This document shows positions 49,028-62,179 of a DNA stretch of 64,000 nucleotides, one piece after another. Source of the stretch: Annona cherimola (lineage: Eukaryota > Streptophyta > Magnoliopsida > Magnoliales > Annonaceae). The position numbers and the translations under genes are program-made. The notes beneath the pieces were generated by a model that saw only the letters and a program-made list of their open reading frames with translations, searched no databases and had not been told where the DNA came from. Every line of letters begins with the position of its first letter. Positions within the stretch are counted from its first letter, which is position 1. The stretch is taken from the NCBI GenBank assembly GCA_030490835.1, contig CM059975.1, positions 5,669,579-5,733,578 of the forward strand. Reading direction: 5' to 3'.

Positions 49028-49515
49028 TACGAATTACTAAAAGAAGATCGAAAAATGAAATTTTCGCCTTTCTTGTGTGGGAATATTGAATTTTTCATGA
49101 GCCAGTAAAGGTTATCGACGGTCCACGTATTATTCCCCATCCGGACTTTTCTTATAGCAGAGACGATGGATGGGATGGGGATGGATGGGATGGGAGAGGG
49201 AACGAACGCCGTGTACGCAGCATGCAACAATCGAGACATTGCAAGCCCTGCTATGTGCTGGTGATGATGATGGCGGTGCGACTAGGTGCAGCTGCCACAG
49301 TCGCCCGGCCCGCTAAAGGCCGAGCTACCCACGATAAGATCAAAAACAGCGCCGTGGTTGACCTAGCCACCATCGTCCACGTGCTTGTCGTCGTTCCACA
49401 GCGGCTGCACGCAACGAACGCACCAACTCCACCCCCCGCTCGCGGCCGAACGGCTATTCCCGTGCCAAAACATGCGAGGCCAACCATCGCACGTTCGCTC
49501 GCTCACAAGAAACTC
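49028..49515. other. GST 3' flank and GC-richer spacer
   Basis: The first 100 bp are likely 3' UTR. From 49,220 to 49,500 the DNA is GC-richer and open in several frames on both strands, without a recognisable protein; nearby frames run into the palindromic repeat, which inflates their length. Confidence 0.4.
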
Positions 49516-49630
49516 GGAGCCCAATTCAGTGCACCCGGGTGCATTCAGCCTCAGTGCACCCGGGTGCATTCAGCCTCAATGCACCCGGGTGCACTGAGGC
49601 TGAATGCACCCGGGTGCACTGGATTGGGCT
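49516..49630. repeat. Array of four palindromes at 25-bp period (foldback tip)
   Basis: TGCACCCGGGTGCA, a perfect 14-bp palindrome, starts at 49530, 49555, 49580 and 49605. The outer ends GGAGCCCAATTCAG and GGATTGGGCTC match the termini of the 11,718-12,127 MITE. This is the two arms of that family joined without the AT-rich interior. No target-site duplication is visible. Confidence 0.85.
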
Positions 49631-49639
49631 CGTCAAATG

Positions 49640-52600
49640 AAGATAAAAAAGCGTGGCGTATGCCAAATGAAGATAAAAGGAGCGCAGGTTGTGTGGGAAG
49701 GTGGCAGTACTTCTGCACCAATAAACGAAGGGATGGTGCTCTTTTTTAAAATTGCGGCCAGCCAACGCTGGTTGGTCATGATACGGAGCCTGACGACGTG
49801 CTTGGCCTTCATGCAATACCAGATGTCACACATTTATTGCTCGTTTCTCCGTCTTCTCCACATGCCCTGAAACCAATCCACCATATTCGATTAAGGTCAG
49901 CTACGCCCCACAAACCGACCGTGAAATAATTTTAAGATGGAACATACTACGTGCATGCCGCCGGCTCAAAATGGACCCTACTTGTTATTTATTACACATT
50001 ATATTTAGAATAATTTATTTAAATTTCAAGCAAATTCAATCCAAATCAAATATCCGTGTAGGTCGCATATGAAAAAGGTGCACACTGACAGATTTGTTTA
50101 ATTTAAATATCAGTTTCATAATTGTATTTCAGTATCTAAATTATTTAATATATTACTTTTACAGATGAATGATCTTATAAAGTATTTATGTTTTACTCAT
50201 AATACATTTGTTAATGTATCCAAAGTATATCATATATATATATATGATTATTTGCGTTTTAAGCGCAGATGGCCCATCCAACATTTTGAGCGGAATGATT
50301 TTCGTGCACATGATAAAATAAGTTATTTTTAAAATATGATCAATTGGATTCAGATTTTATTTACATTGTGGCTTCATTCTAAGCCGGAAGTGTTGTCATA
50401 TCCCTATGGAGATAAAATTCCTGAAAACAATTTAAAATTTGTCAAATTTTATTAATTTATCAGAAACTACAACCGATTACTTTTTATATTTTAAAAATAT
50501 TTCATTAAAATTAAACCATTTACAATATGAATTAGTATATATTTATGATCCAAAAAATACTTTGGTTTAAAATTTCATCTGTTATAAATATTTAATGAGG
50601 TATGATTATATGCTATTAGTCGCATACATATTTCATTCTTCAATGTGATATTTATTTTTTAAATTTTTAATTTTTCTCTATCAACAATTTCAGGGATATT
50701 TTAACCAATTTGACCCTTAAGAATTTAATTTTAAAAATAAAAATAAAATATAAAATAATAAAACTTGATATATATATATAAGTTAAATACACTATGGAAA
50801 ACATATTGATAGAGAAAAATTAAAAATTAAAATATTGTACGGAAGGCTATATGCAACTAATCACACAATCAGCCTTATATTTAATACGTTCTAGAGTTAA
50901 TACATAGCTGTTAAAATTTTAAAAATAAATATATTACATGTAAAACCTTTCAAAATGTATGATTTTTAAATTATAACAAAATATATACTAATTTATGTTC
51001 TAAATGATTTAGATTTTAGAAAATTAAAAAGTAACTTATTGTAGTTTCCTTGAAAATCATGACGATTGCATAAGATTATAACCCTTCAAAGCGTTCAAAT
51101 TGTTAGCACCAATTTTCATTGTTATTTACATCTCAATCACTGTGCATGAGATGATCTTGTCAACCCACTCAAAATAAATCATTATTTTGCCTAAGCCAAA
51201 GACTCTATTAATTTTTTTCCTTTTTGAGTTATGCGTATTTAATATACAAACTAAGTTTTACCTTCTTTTTGTTATTTTAGTAATTTTAAACCTTTAAAAT
51301 AACTAAAATATCCCTATATTTAAAAATACAATATATATACATATTTTTAAAAATAGTAAAACTTAAGTTACACATTAAATTCATCGAAATTAACAAGTTT
51401 ATGAAAAATAAAAAAATAAGTTTATTAGATAATATCATGTCTTGTTATGTATTTATTTTAACCTACTATTTCCCATGTGACCGAAATGATTTTCAACCCA
51501 TTCTATTTCATTTTGTGAATTAGCTAAGCCTATATGGTTGACCAAGTAAAGAAAACCTACATTGTAAGTTGTAAGCTCCAATTTTAAGAAAGGGAAAGAT
51601 ACATTGCTACTTGAGCTGACTTTTGAAGATGGGTGGATGAAAAAGGAGACGAGTCTGAAATGAAAATTTTGATTCTCAAAAAGCAATTTTCATTTTTAAT
51701 TATTAGCAACTTTAATTTTTAATTTTATTTTTCCCATTAATAATAATTTCAAACATCCCACTAAACATAATTTTTCGTCTAATCTACCTAATTTAGATTG
51801 TTATGAAAATTGAGACAAATTATATGAAAATTGAAAAAAATAAATTACTAATTATAAAAAATAACATATTTTATGCATGCAATTTCGGTAAGGTACCCGT
51901 AGGTTGACCCATTGGGTACCCTAAAATGGGCAGTGTAAATTTTCATTTTCTTACCTATAAGGCAAGATAGTTTTCAAATAAAACAATACCCATCTAAATT
52001 AGGATAGGGTAGGTTACAAGGTCCAGATACTTGAAATCGACCAAAAATTAGTAATATAAATTTAATATATCTATTATATAATATATTATATATTTAAAGA
52101 TATAAAATATATCTTTTATAAATATAAAAACTTGTTTAATTCATGTATCATTTAGTACATGTAATCAATGCATTTTAAAATCATATTATTACTCTATTGA
52201 TTATAAGTATTAAGCAAGATTTATAAAAGAATTATAATGTTCAAGTATAGTATACGAAACCATTTTAAAGAAATTGACTAAAAAAATAGGATATAATAAG
52301 TCTTAAACCAACTCGAACTGGTATGGTAGAACTTTTTTAAAAGTAGGTTCCATCGGAAACCGGATCTATCGACCCACGTTGCATCTTAGATTTCATTTCG
52401 ATGGAAGATTCGAAGCTGTCAAGGTAACCTAGTTTTCGATTTCATGAAAAACCATGCCGAGTACTAGATCGCCATGTCTGGCACGAGAGACTGACAGTTC
52501 CCTGACTCTAATTGGATCGATCTAAAGCTTCCGACGAAAACGATCATGAATATGCCAGCTGATCGATGCACATCGTGGTGCATGAATTCAACCACTTTAT

Positions 52601-52790
52601 TCACGGCTGAAAAACGGAAAAGATGAAAAGTGATGAAACTTTTTCCTCGTAGACATGAGCGTTCGAATAATATATAACCGTGATTCATTGCATCTATCTG
52701 TTAACAGTAGAAAAAATGTAGATAGTGTGGAATGACTGCCGTGGGCACTTTCCTTGAGCTGCCCGTGCGGGGCCAACCCAGAGAAGATGA
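49640..52790. other. Long AT-rich spacer with foldback and hAT-like fragments
   Basis: A foldback unit lies at about 50,600-50,875 (arms TATTAGTCGCATACATATTT and its worn inverse GATTAGTTGCATATAGCC). CCTAAGCCAAAGACTC/TAACAAGTTTATGAAAAAT text at about 51,185-51,420 resembles the foldbacks at 41.8 and 63.5 kb. At about 51,885-52,380 GGTACCCGTAGGTTGACCCA and GGATCTATCGACCCACGTT motifs suggest a hAT-like element. No gene is supported. Confidence 0.4.
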
Positions 52791-52797
52791 CGCGCGA

Positions 52798-52822
52798 TAT
52801 TCTTCTTCTTCTTCTTCTTCTT
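52798..52822. repeat. (TTC)n microsatellite
   Basis: This is a run of about eight TTC/TCT triplets. Confidence 0.9.
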
Positions 52823-53250
52823 TGATTGGCAAAATATTTATTAACTCGTGATATTCTTAGTTATTAAATGTCAATGTCATTTTAATATAGCATTAGATTA
52901 TAACACTTTTGAATTATCAAGCTAAAAAGTTGCACACTCAGCATATGTTGCTTTCGCCGGGGGCAGGCATTTTCTTGAGTGCCAAACTTACATACGTCAA
53001 CATCCTGGAGGGTGAACGATAGTGGTGTCGGCAAGGTTCCACAGCATGCATGGATGCTGCTTCCTGTAGAGCCCAACAGGGAATCATAAATCTACCATCC
53101 AAGCATCGAATGGTAATGGCTAGATACAATGTCTTTTAACGTTTACGATTTCTTTAAGAAAGCCGTAGAAAATAAGGACTGTAAAGAGAACGTGTAAGAT
53201 AATATTAAGAAGATCTTTTCAGATCTGCCCAGAGAATTTGACCAATGTTA

Positions 53251-53560
53251 CGTGTGTGTTAGGTAAGTGGTAAAATTTCTGGATAACTTGATTTTTGTGT
53301 AAAAATTTTGAAGTTGAAATAAAATGATATAATATACGTGGATAATAATGAAAAATTTGGAATTAAAATAAAATGATATGATATAAGGGTAACAATGAAA
53401 AATAAAGATAATAAAGTTAAAATAGATATGTCAATTGTATCATTAGTTATTTAAAAATGATTAAAAATATAGTAGCTGTATTGAAAAATGTGAAAAATAA
53501 TTTAAAATAAAAAGTCAAAAATTTTTATTTCGAAAGTTTTTGTGTCATTCAAGCATGCTT
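53251..53560. mobile_element. MITE, GGGTGTGTTTGG family, degenerate
   Basis: The left end GTGTGTGTTAGGTAAGTGG is worn. The interior AAATGATATGATATAAGGGT appears partly duplicated. The right end is indistinct. Confidence 0.45.
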
Positions 53561-53775
53561 TGCAATTATATCTATTAGTTTGACATACTTAGAAGTATGC
53601 TTACTATGTTTGTAGTATATTATTCTATTTTACAGCGAATTTTTTAATTTTCAAACTTAACATGATACATTAAATATGTTGTGTGCTTTAAACTTCACGT
53701 TATCTACTGGGTGGTTCCGAACCAAGCCTTTTCCCCGCTTCTCAATTTTTATTACATTATATTGTTGTAAATTAC

Positions 53776-54056
53776 GGGTGTGTTTGGTAACAACAAAAAG
53801 TTATCAAGTTAAAACTTTTCAATCTAAAACTTTTCACTCTCCACAACTACCCTATTTTTTAATTATTTCTTCACATTTTTCTATACAACTACCCTACTTT
53901 TCAATCATTTATACACAACTACCAACACAACAAACTTATCTATTTCAACTTTATCCTATTTATTCCTCATTATTACCTCTATCATATCACATCATTTGAC
54001 AACTTCTTATCTCTACAACTTTTCATCAAAAGTTTTATCTATTCCCAAACACACCC
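53776..54056. mobile_element. MITE, GGGTGTGTTTGG family, best preserved
   Basis: GGGTGTGTTTGG at the left and CCAAACACACCC at the right are perfect 12-bp inverted ends, with TAC on both sides (53773-53775, 54057-54059). The 281-bp body is in the orientation ACAACTACCCTATTTTTTAAT. Confidence 0.85.
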
Positions 54057-54271
54057 TACATATGTGCCATGTAATGAGTAAAAAAGCGAGGAAGAAATGG
54101 TGGAGAAGACTTTTGAATACTAGAGGTAATGTTTAAAAATAAAATAAATAGAATAGTTGTCTAAAAATATGAAAATGTTAAAATATAGAAACAATAAGAG
54201 AAAACAAAATAATTAGTTAACTAAGATTTCAGATTATACGAAAACGTGTAGCAAGATGATGAATATTTTTA

Positions 54272-54540
54272 CATGTGTTTGGAAAGTCATGAAACTTCTG
54301 AGCAAAAAGCTTTTAGATAAAAAATTTTAAAATGAGAGAAAATTATGTGATATAATAAAGATAACATTAAGAAATAAAAAATAAAGTCAAAATAGAGAAG
54401 TTAATTGTATGGGTAGTTACGTAAAAATAATTGAAAAATAGGATAATTATATAGAAAATACGAAGAAATAATTAGAATATAAAAATTATGAAAGATGAAA
54501 TATTTTAATTTGAAAAGTTTTTGAGGTAAACAAAAACACC
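54272..54540. mobile_element. MITE, GGGTGTGTTTGG family
   Basis: The left end CATGTGTTTGGAAAGTCATG and right end GGTAAACAAAAACACC bound a typical body. Confidence 0.55.
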
Positions 54541-55945
54541 TTTTAAAAAAAAATTCTTAAGGAAATAAAAATTTGAGATTATTACATAAGCGTTGAAATT
54601 AATTAATAATTTTTTAAGGAATGTTAAACGGATCCTTCAGTAGAAATTTGAGATTCTTACGTGAGTGTTGAAATTGATTTACATGCATGGGATGGGATCA
54701 TGGGATTGTTAATCTACGCGGCTGTTGGCGGTAGGAGAGCACTGGGGAGTATCACGAGCAGAAGAGGATGGTATGGTAAGATTACTTTCCACCACTATCC
54801 TTGCGGAGTCTCCCTGTAAATCATTTCCTCCCACTCTCAGAACGCCTACAACGACAGCTGCAAGGCTACCACCACCACACCATTATCTCCTCTTCCCAAT
54901 GGCCCCGATCCTCCCACCCTTGCCTATATCATATCCCCAGCATACAAACCAACCATCCACGTCGTACGTAAACCGCTGCTTGAAAGCGGTTTTGACCCCC
55001 GCCCCCTGCTCTGATCCTGACATCTCTCTCTCTCGTCTCGCGCCCTTTTTAAAAGCACCCATCAATCCCCCCATGCCAAGCAACTAGCATCCATGATCCA
55101 TTAACATCTCATCTCTTCCTCGGGAAACGACTTTTCGTGACTTTCTTGGTTTTCCCGCTTCTGCTATTCATTCTGTGATCTTGTTTACGCCACCCAACAA
55201 CAAACGCTCTAGAAGGTTTAATTTGTCTTTTTTGGAGAGGGTGGAATTTCTCTTTTCATACACGGTCGGTCTGGAATTCTCTGGCTGGTCTGTTTGGACG
55301 TTTTGTCTCCCAATCCTCGTTCGGTAGCCAGCCGCTCTCCTCCCACCATTGAATCCTCCTTGCGTTTGGAAATTCGAAAGATTGTTCTTCTGGGGTTTAT
55401 TTTCTGGATTTGTTTACATAGGCTACATATTCTTATTCAAAACATATTCTTTGGGGTTTCCTTTCATTACCTAGAGCATCAAGTGCGTCTCTACGATCAT
55501 TCAAATTGAGTGGGAAATCATAATCTTCCGATTCTGAAATTTCTTACTTCTGATGCGGCTGTCCGCGTTTTTCTCCGTCGGATGAATTCAGCTGTTTGAT
55601 TTTGCGGCATTCTGGGTTTTAGAGTGGAATTGCCTGCCATTTGTGAATGGATGCTAGTTTTCGCCATCCAAATCTTGTTTTTCCGTTATATCCATGTTTT
55701 TGGGAAAGATATCTAATTTCCAGTTTTCGGGTTTTATACTAATTGGCAATCACTCTCTTTCAAAAATACACCTTTTGTAGCTCTTTGCTACAATCTAGTA
55801 GTGAGGTACTCGGTTCTTGGAAGTGTCCCATGCAAATTTGTCTTTGCTTTCTACCATTCGACAAGATGCTAGGAACCAACCTGATTTGTTTCGGTGTCTA
55901 GCGTTGTCACGGTCTGTCAACGTCCCCATTTCCTTCCTTTCACAA
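54541..55945 (+). promoter_or_regulatory. Upstream region and probable 5' leader of the LRR kinase gene
   Basis: From about 54,720 base composition shifts towards GC-richer, CT-rich plant-leader DNA (a CTCTCTCTCTCG tract, TTTTTAAAAG near 55,050 as a weak TATA). From 55,100 to 55,945 T-rich leader-like sequence continues, with several short upstream ATGs. A leader intron is possible. Positions of promoter and transcription start are not fixed by the sequence. Confidence 0.35.
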
Positions 55946-58900
55946 ATGATAATCCATTGGAACTTCACGATGTTTCTTGTGTTGGTCTTACTCACCATTT
56001 GTCACCGTGCCATCTTCATTGTGTCTCTCAACGAAGAAGGTCACCAGCTTTTGGAGTTCAAGCAAGCTCTTATTGATGAGGATAACAGTCTTCAAAATTG
56101 GAATTCATCAGATTCCACTCCTTGCCGTTGGATGGGTATCAGCTGCATCAATGACAGCGTAATTTCCATAAATCTTCATCACTTAAATTTGTCTGGTAGA
56201 TTGTCTGCCAGCATTGGCAAACTCACTCTCTTATCTTCATTCAACGTGTCCAAGAACAGTATCTCTGGCCTCATCCCCTTGGAACTTGCTCATTGTACTA
56301 GTTTAGAGGTTCTAGATCTTAGCACAAATAGGCTTCATGAGGACATACCACCTGAGCTCTGCGGACTGCGTTCCCTGAGAAAGCTTTACTTGAGCGAGAA
56401 CTTCTTTTCCGGTGGCATACCAGCCGAGGTGAGTAATTTAACCTCTCTGGAAGAGCTTGTGATTTACAGCAATAACCTTACCAGTGTGATTCCTTCGACA
56501 ATTGGCATGTTGAAGAATCTTAGAATTATTCGTGCTGGCTTGAATTCTCTGTCAGGTTCTGTGCCTGTTGAGATCAGTGAATGTGACAGCCTTGAGATTC
56601 TTGGGTTGGCACAGAACAACCTTGATGGGTTTCTTCCCCGGGAACTAGAGAGGCTTAAGAACCTAACGACTTTGATTCTTTGGCAAAACCATTTTTCTGG
56701 CGAGATTCCTCCTGAGCTTGGTAATTGCAGTAGTTTGGAGATGCTTGCCTTGAATGATAACAAGTTCAGTGGGGTCATTCCCAAGGAGCTTGGGAAGTTG
56801 TCCAAGTTGACGAGGCTTTATATGTATACCAACCAGTTGACTGGGCCTATTCCAGGGGAGCTAGGCAACTGCACGAGTGCCATCGAGATTGATTTTTCTG
56901 AAAATCAATTAACTGGGTTCATTCCTGTGGAGCTGGGCCAGATACAGAGTCTTGAGTTACTCTACCTGTTTGAAAACTTCTTACAGGGAAGTATTCCCAG
57001 GGAGCTCGGGCAATTGCACCAGCTGAGGAAAATGGATCTGTCAATCAATAATTTGACAGGTTCAATTCCCAATGAGTTTCAGAACCTCACCTCTTTGGAG
57101 AATTTGCAGCTTTTTGACAATAGACTTGAAGGCGCGATACCTCCATTGCTTGGTGTTAGGAGTAATCTCACTGTTCTAGATGTGTCTGAGAACAGCCTTG
57201 TTGGTAGAATACCACCTTATCTTTGCCGGCTGCAGAAGTTGAGTTTTCTCAGTCTCTGGTCAAATAAGCTAGTTGGTTGGATACCTCAAGGTGTTAAAAC
57301 ATGCAGGTCACTTGTGCAGTTAAGGTTGGGGAATAACCAGTTTACTGGTAGGTTCCCTGCTGAACTATCAGATATTCCAAATTTGATTGCACTAGAACTG
57401 TATCAGAACCAGTTCTCAGGACCAATATCCTCGAGCATAGGCAAGCTAAAAAGCATTGAGAGGCTCCTTTTGTCAGATAACCAATTTATTGGTCACATTC
57501 CTTCCGAGATTGGATACTTGTCAGAGCTTGTTAGCTTTAATATTTCCTCCAATTGGCTTTCTGGTCTTATTCCTCATGAACTTGGTAACTGTACAAAGCT
57601 CCAAAGGCTTGATCTTAGCAGAAACAACTTAACCGGAGTTGTCCCGGAAGAGCTTGGGAGTCTGGTCAATCTGGAACTTCTGAAGCTGTCTGATAACCAA
57701 CTGAATGATACTATACCAGGCACCTTGGGAGCTCTCTCTCGTCTAACAGATTTGCAAATGGGCGGGAATTTTTTTTGGGGCTTTATACCGTTTGAGCTAG
57801 GCCAGCTTAGTGCATTGCAAATTGCTCTTAATCTTAGCCATAACGTTCTTTCTGGGGAGATACCATCTGAGTTGGGACGCTTGCAAATGTTGGAGTCGAT
57901 GTATTTGAATAACAATCAGCTTGATGGTGAAATACCTGCATCTTTTGCTGACTTACCAGGTCTGTTAGTGTGCAATCTCTCTAACAATAACTTGGCTGGT
58001 ACAATACCTGATTGTCCTGCATTTCAAAAGATGGATCCTAGCAATTTCCTGGGGAATAGTGGCTTATGTGGATCACAAACACATCCTTGCCTGTCTTCTT
58101 CTGTGCCAACTGTTGCCACACGTCCCAGCTGGATACAGAACGGTGGTTCTAAAGAGAAAATAATCAGTATCTGTGCTGTAGTTGTGGGATCAATTTCTTT
58201 GATTCTAACCGTGGGAATTTGTTGGATAATAAAGCGCCGTGTACCTGTATTTGTTTCACTGGAAGAGCAAAAGAATCATTTGTCTGATGACTATTATTTT
58301 CCCAAAGAAGGTTTCACTTATCAGGATCTCTTGGAAGCTACAGGAAATTTCTCAGAGAGTGCAGTCATTGGAAGAGGAGCTTGTGGTACGGTCTACAAGG
58401 CTACTATGGCGAGTGGTGAGATGATTGCTGTTAAGAAGCTAAGATCCAGTGGTGAAGGCTCTAATGTCGACAACAGTTTCCGTGCAGAGATATCTACCCT
58501 GGGAAAAATCAGACACCGCAACATTGTCAAACTATATGGTTTCTGCTACCATCAAGATTCCAACCTTCTGCTATATGAATATATGGCAAATGGAAGCCTC
58601 GGGGAGCTGCTTCATGGGAACAGAGAGAGATGCTTGCTGGACTGGGATACGCGATATAAAATAGCTCTCGGAGCAGCTGAGGGCTTGTGTTATCTTCACT
58701 ATGACTGCAGGCCTCAGATCATCCACCGTGACATAAAATCCAACAACATTTTACTGGATGAAGCTCTAGAAGCTCATGTGGGAGACTTTGGATTGGCTAA
58801 GTTGATTGATCTCTCTCATTCCAGATCCATGTCAGCTGTTGCAGGTTCATACGGCTATATTGCTCCTGGTAAGAATTCAATTTTGTCCATTTCAAGCAAG

Positions 58901-59770
58901 AACTTGATTATGTACTGCCTCTGTCTTTCATCCATTGTTTCCAAGGGTTCAGCTTATTTGTCCGCATCATCAATTGGTTGGAATGGATATGGAAACGATT
59001 CTATATGATTTTCCTAGATCAGCTTTAATCACCGCAGTTCTTTATACTAAAGAGGAAAAGTGCACGATTGTTAGATTCTTGTCGCATTTTTGGAGAGGGT
59101 GAGCAGCATGTCTCTTGATGCTCTGTTTGTTCCAAAAACATAAAACAAAAATGGTCTTAAGATTCCTTAAAACAACACTCTGGTCTCTAAATTCACGCTC
59201 ATAACCAGATTATTTTCAAACCATCTTTTGTTGTTCGATCATTCATGTGTATATTCATGTTCCAGTAAGAACGACGCTATGTATTTCTGCTATCATTGTG
59301 GTACGTGCAATCGCTTAGTGTCACTTTATGACCTTGCAGAGTATGCTTACACAATGAAGGTCACAGAGAAGTGTGACATTTACAGTTTTGGAGTTGTTCT
59401 ATTAGAACTTGTCACTGGGAGGTCACCTGTTCAGCCCATCGACCAGGGTGGTGACCTGGCTACTTGGGTAAGGAGGTCGATCAAGGATACAATGCTGGTG
59501 CAATTGATTTTTGATAGCCGGGTGGATTTGAGTGCAAAGAGGATAGTGGAAGAGATGTCCCTGGTCCTGAAAATTGCATTATTTTGTACCAGCACCACTC
59601 CCTTTGACAGGCCCACCATGAGAGAGGTCATTGCCATGTTGATTGATGCTAGGGAGAGCTCATGCATCCCGTCACCCTCTCCAACATCTGAAACTCCATT
59701 GGATGAGGATAGTGCTTCCAAAGGTTTGTTCCCTTACAACTCGCTCCGTTCACGCTTGCATGCCATGTGA
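55946..59770 (+). CDS. LRR receptor-like Ser/Thr kinase, At1g17230-type
   Basis: Exon 1 is 55946-58868 and exon 2 is 59340-59770; the 471-bp intron splits the Glu codon of the APE motif, giving about 1,117 residues. The first in-frame ATG is 55946; another at 55970 is also possible. Order of parts: signal peptide (MFLVLVLLTICH, cleavage near IVS), LRRNT with CRWMGISC, about two dozen LRRs of the SGxIPxELGNCxxL type, LRR cap ending GNSGLCGSQTHPC, one membrane helix near residues 739-763 followed by IKRR, then a kinase. The kinase has GRGACGTVYKA, Lys830, HRDIKSNN (Asp929, an RD kinase), DFG (Asp947) and the APE. It is a plasma-membrane receptor expected to bind an apoplastic ligand. The sequence closely tracks Arabidopsis At1g17230 of LRR subfamily XI. 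No lesion is seen. Confidence 0.95.
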
Positions 59771-61780
59771 ATTTGCTAAAACCATTATCTTCTGTTTCTG
59801 CTGACACATGGACAGTAACGACAACTTTTAGTGACAGTAGCACTTATGTTGGAAATTGGTAAGCTGAAATGGGGTTTGAATATCTTTCGTAACTCAGATC
59901 CTGGACTATCAATCGATTCTGATAGTGTGGTATGGAGTAGCAGTAAGCAACCGATTTCACTTTTATACTTGGTTCTGTTTGGCTGAGTATAGTAGCTTTT
60001 GCATTCCTCTTACGCCGTCACACCCTCCGTTACACTACACTCTTTGCCTTATTCAAACGGATTAAGTATTCACTGCACACCTTTTCTTTTCAATCATGAT
60101 CATCTATATATATACATATTCATTTTACTTTTCAATGATTCATCTACTTTTTTATTGGAACACTAATACCATTTCATCCGCAACCAAACACAGTTATGAA
60201 ATATGCAATACCTGACTTTTGTTTTGTACATGCTGATTAATGAATTTTGCAGGAGAAGGCTATCTATAACATTGTAGGATGCCGTTGGAAGACGGAGCCA
60301 AAAAGATTGGTTTTCGCTGCTGAAATCAGAAGTGATTCAGTGGGGACCGTGCAGTGTTATTTTTTAGGGACTATACAAGTCAGAAGCCTTCTATAGCTTA
60401 GAATTTCTTCTACCATTAACTTCAATAAGTTCTAGACTAAATATTGGAGATATCTACCTGATCAAAAGGGGAAAAAAAAAAAAAAAAAGAGATATCTTCC
60501 CTTCCCTTCTGAGAAACGATTGTTATGAGTCCGATCGTGAAACGAAAGAATTGTTAATACTTCAGGGCCCCTCGCTCGTGAACATAAAACGTGCAAACGG
60601 AGAGTTCTTTATAGATATCGCTTTTGCCGCTTGAAAAAGCCGTTTTGCGAGTTTAGGCAGAAGCTCCAATTCAGAGCTTCTGGCTGAGCACACTTAAGTT
60701 ATTAAATTTTTTTGTTTTTGTAAAAAAAAATAAAAAGAAAAAGAAAAAAGAAAAAAGAACTTCTGAGCTATTGGCGTTCGGAGAATTGTGGGAATGAAAT
60801 GCATGGGTTTGTGATACAGTGGGCACAGGGATAGTTGGATGACAAATGATTATAGTATAGAGTTAAAATTTTTCTTAAAAAAAGAGTAGTTGGGTAATTA
60901 ATGAAATAGATTTTTCCATTCCATTTTCAATATTACCAAACACTTCGCAATCATGAAAAAGCTAGAGACTGATGCGAAACTGAAGCAATGTATTCTACTT
61001 GAGGGATCCAGAAATTGACTTGTCGAACCCCATATCATGCATTATTCCTAACCAAACAGCGCATGCAACTTACTCTAAAATCCAAGCTTGATCGCATCAT
61101 ATTCAGTGAAAATTTCCAGCCATTTTACCTTCTCTTCGTCAATGTTTTATAGTTCTGAATCTTCAGCTTGCGTGAATTTTTTTTTTTTTTTTTTGATGAA
61201 AAGCTTTCAGGAAATGTTTTGATTGGCCCATTCGTCATTAAAAAAAAAAAAGGGATCAGCGGAATGGAAAGAAAATGAGAAGAAACAAGATTAAAATAGA
61301 TAAAACGTAATGATTGAAATATAGAAAAAAAAAATGTGGTTTACTGAAGGTATGTGTCAAGTTAATCTTCCAGAGGCCTAACCATTCAAGAAGATATAAG
61401 GAGCTTGAATGGGACGGATATATTGTATATTGAAAATGTGAAAAATTTATACCGAAAATATAAAAAGTTGGATTGAAAATTAAAAGAACTGTTGGAATGG
61501 TGAAATGGAGTAAAAGTCTCCCGGAAAGTACATTCCGTGAGCTACTGAAATGAACATGGATTGAGTGCTAGGGAAATCAATCGAACGAGTTCGCCTTTTT
61601 TTTTCTTTTATTGAAGTATATTTACAACATATCTCAACACATATCACGTTCAAAGTTCTGAAACAATTCTAACAATATTTTCAAAAGAAAACCATCAGCT
61701 CCCAACCTATGTGAAAGAGAAAGATGATGGTGTTAGTCTGTAAAAACAAAACAGTAATATATATATATATATATATGAGA
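59771..61780. other. LRR kinase 3' flank and spacer
   Basis: The first several hundred bp are likely 3' UTR. An 18-base A run lies at 60471-60488 and long T and A tracts near 61,180 and 61,240. No gene was recognised. Confidence 0.4.
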
Positions 61781-62145
61781 TCCGATCCTGTGCAGTCAGA
61801 CTGCATCGTAATTACGGTGCAGTCCGCTGTAAAATGGACCCCATATATATTAGATTGTAATGAAACTTTATACACTCATTTATCTATATATAAATCATAT
61901 TTTAGACGGTTTAGATATTGAAAAAACCACTTCAAACTTGATATTTACATTAAACTATTTTATTACGTTGATTTTGCACCATTTTAAGATGGGGACTACA
62001 CACATGTTGGATTTGGATGAAAATTGGTATGTTAATAAAGTGAACAATTCTAAATACAATGGGTGGGGTGGATTTTCTATTTATGATCAAGTGGGGCCCA
62101 CAGTGCATGGACTGCACCGTGCAGTCGCATGCACTGAATTATTTC
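61781..62145. mobile_element. MITE with GTGCAGTC ends inserted in a TA microsatellite
   Basis: The left arm (CTGTGCAGTCAGACTGCA, then CGGTGCAGTCC and ATGGACCCC) and right arm (GGGGCCCACAGTGCATGG, then ACTGCACCGTGCAGTCGCA) are inverted. The body resembles family A. (TA)n tracts flank both sides (about 61757-61777 and 62146-62175), so the target was probably one TA repeat. The exact duplication cannot be told. Confidence 0.65.
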
Positions 62146-62179
62146 CCTATATATATATATATTTATATATATATATCGA

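Noticed and set aside
49222..49749. 175-codon plus-strand frame and overlapping minus-strand frames
   Set aside because: Part of the length is translation of the 25-bp palindrome array (HPGALRLNAPGC repeated). There is no recognisable domain.
54725..55087. 120-codon plus-strand frame upstream of the LRR kinase
   Set aside because: It is Pro/Ser/Thr-rich, has no family resemblance, and lies where promoter or leader sequence is expected.
55817..55945. Upstream extension of the LRR kinase reading frame
   Set aside because: The frame is open but begins with TTG, not ATG. The first in-frame ATG (55946) is followed by a good signal peptide.
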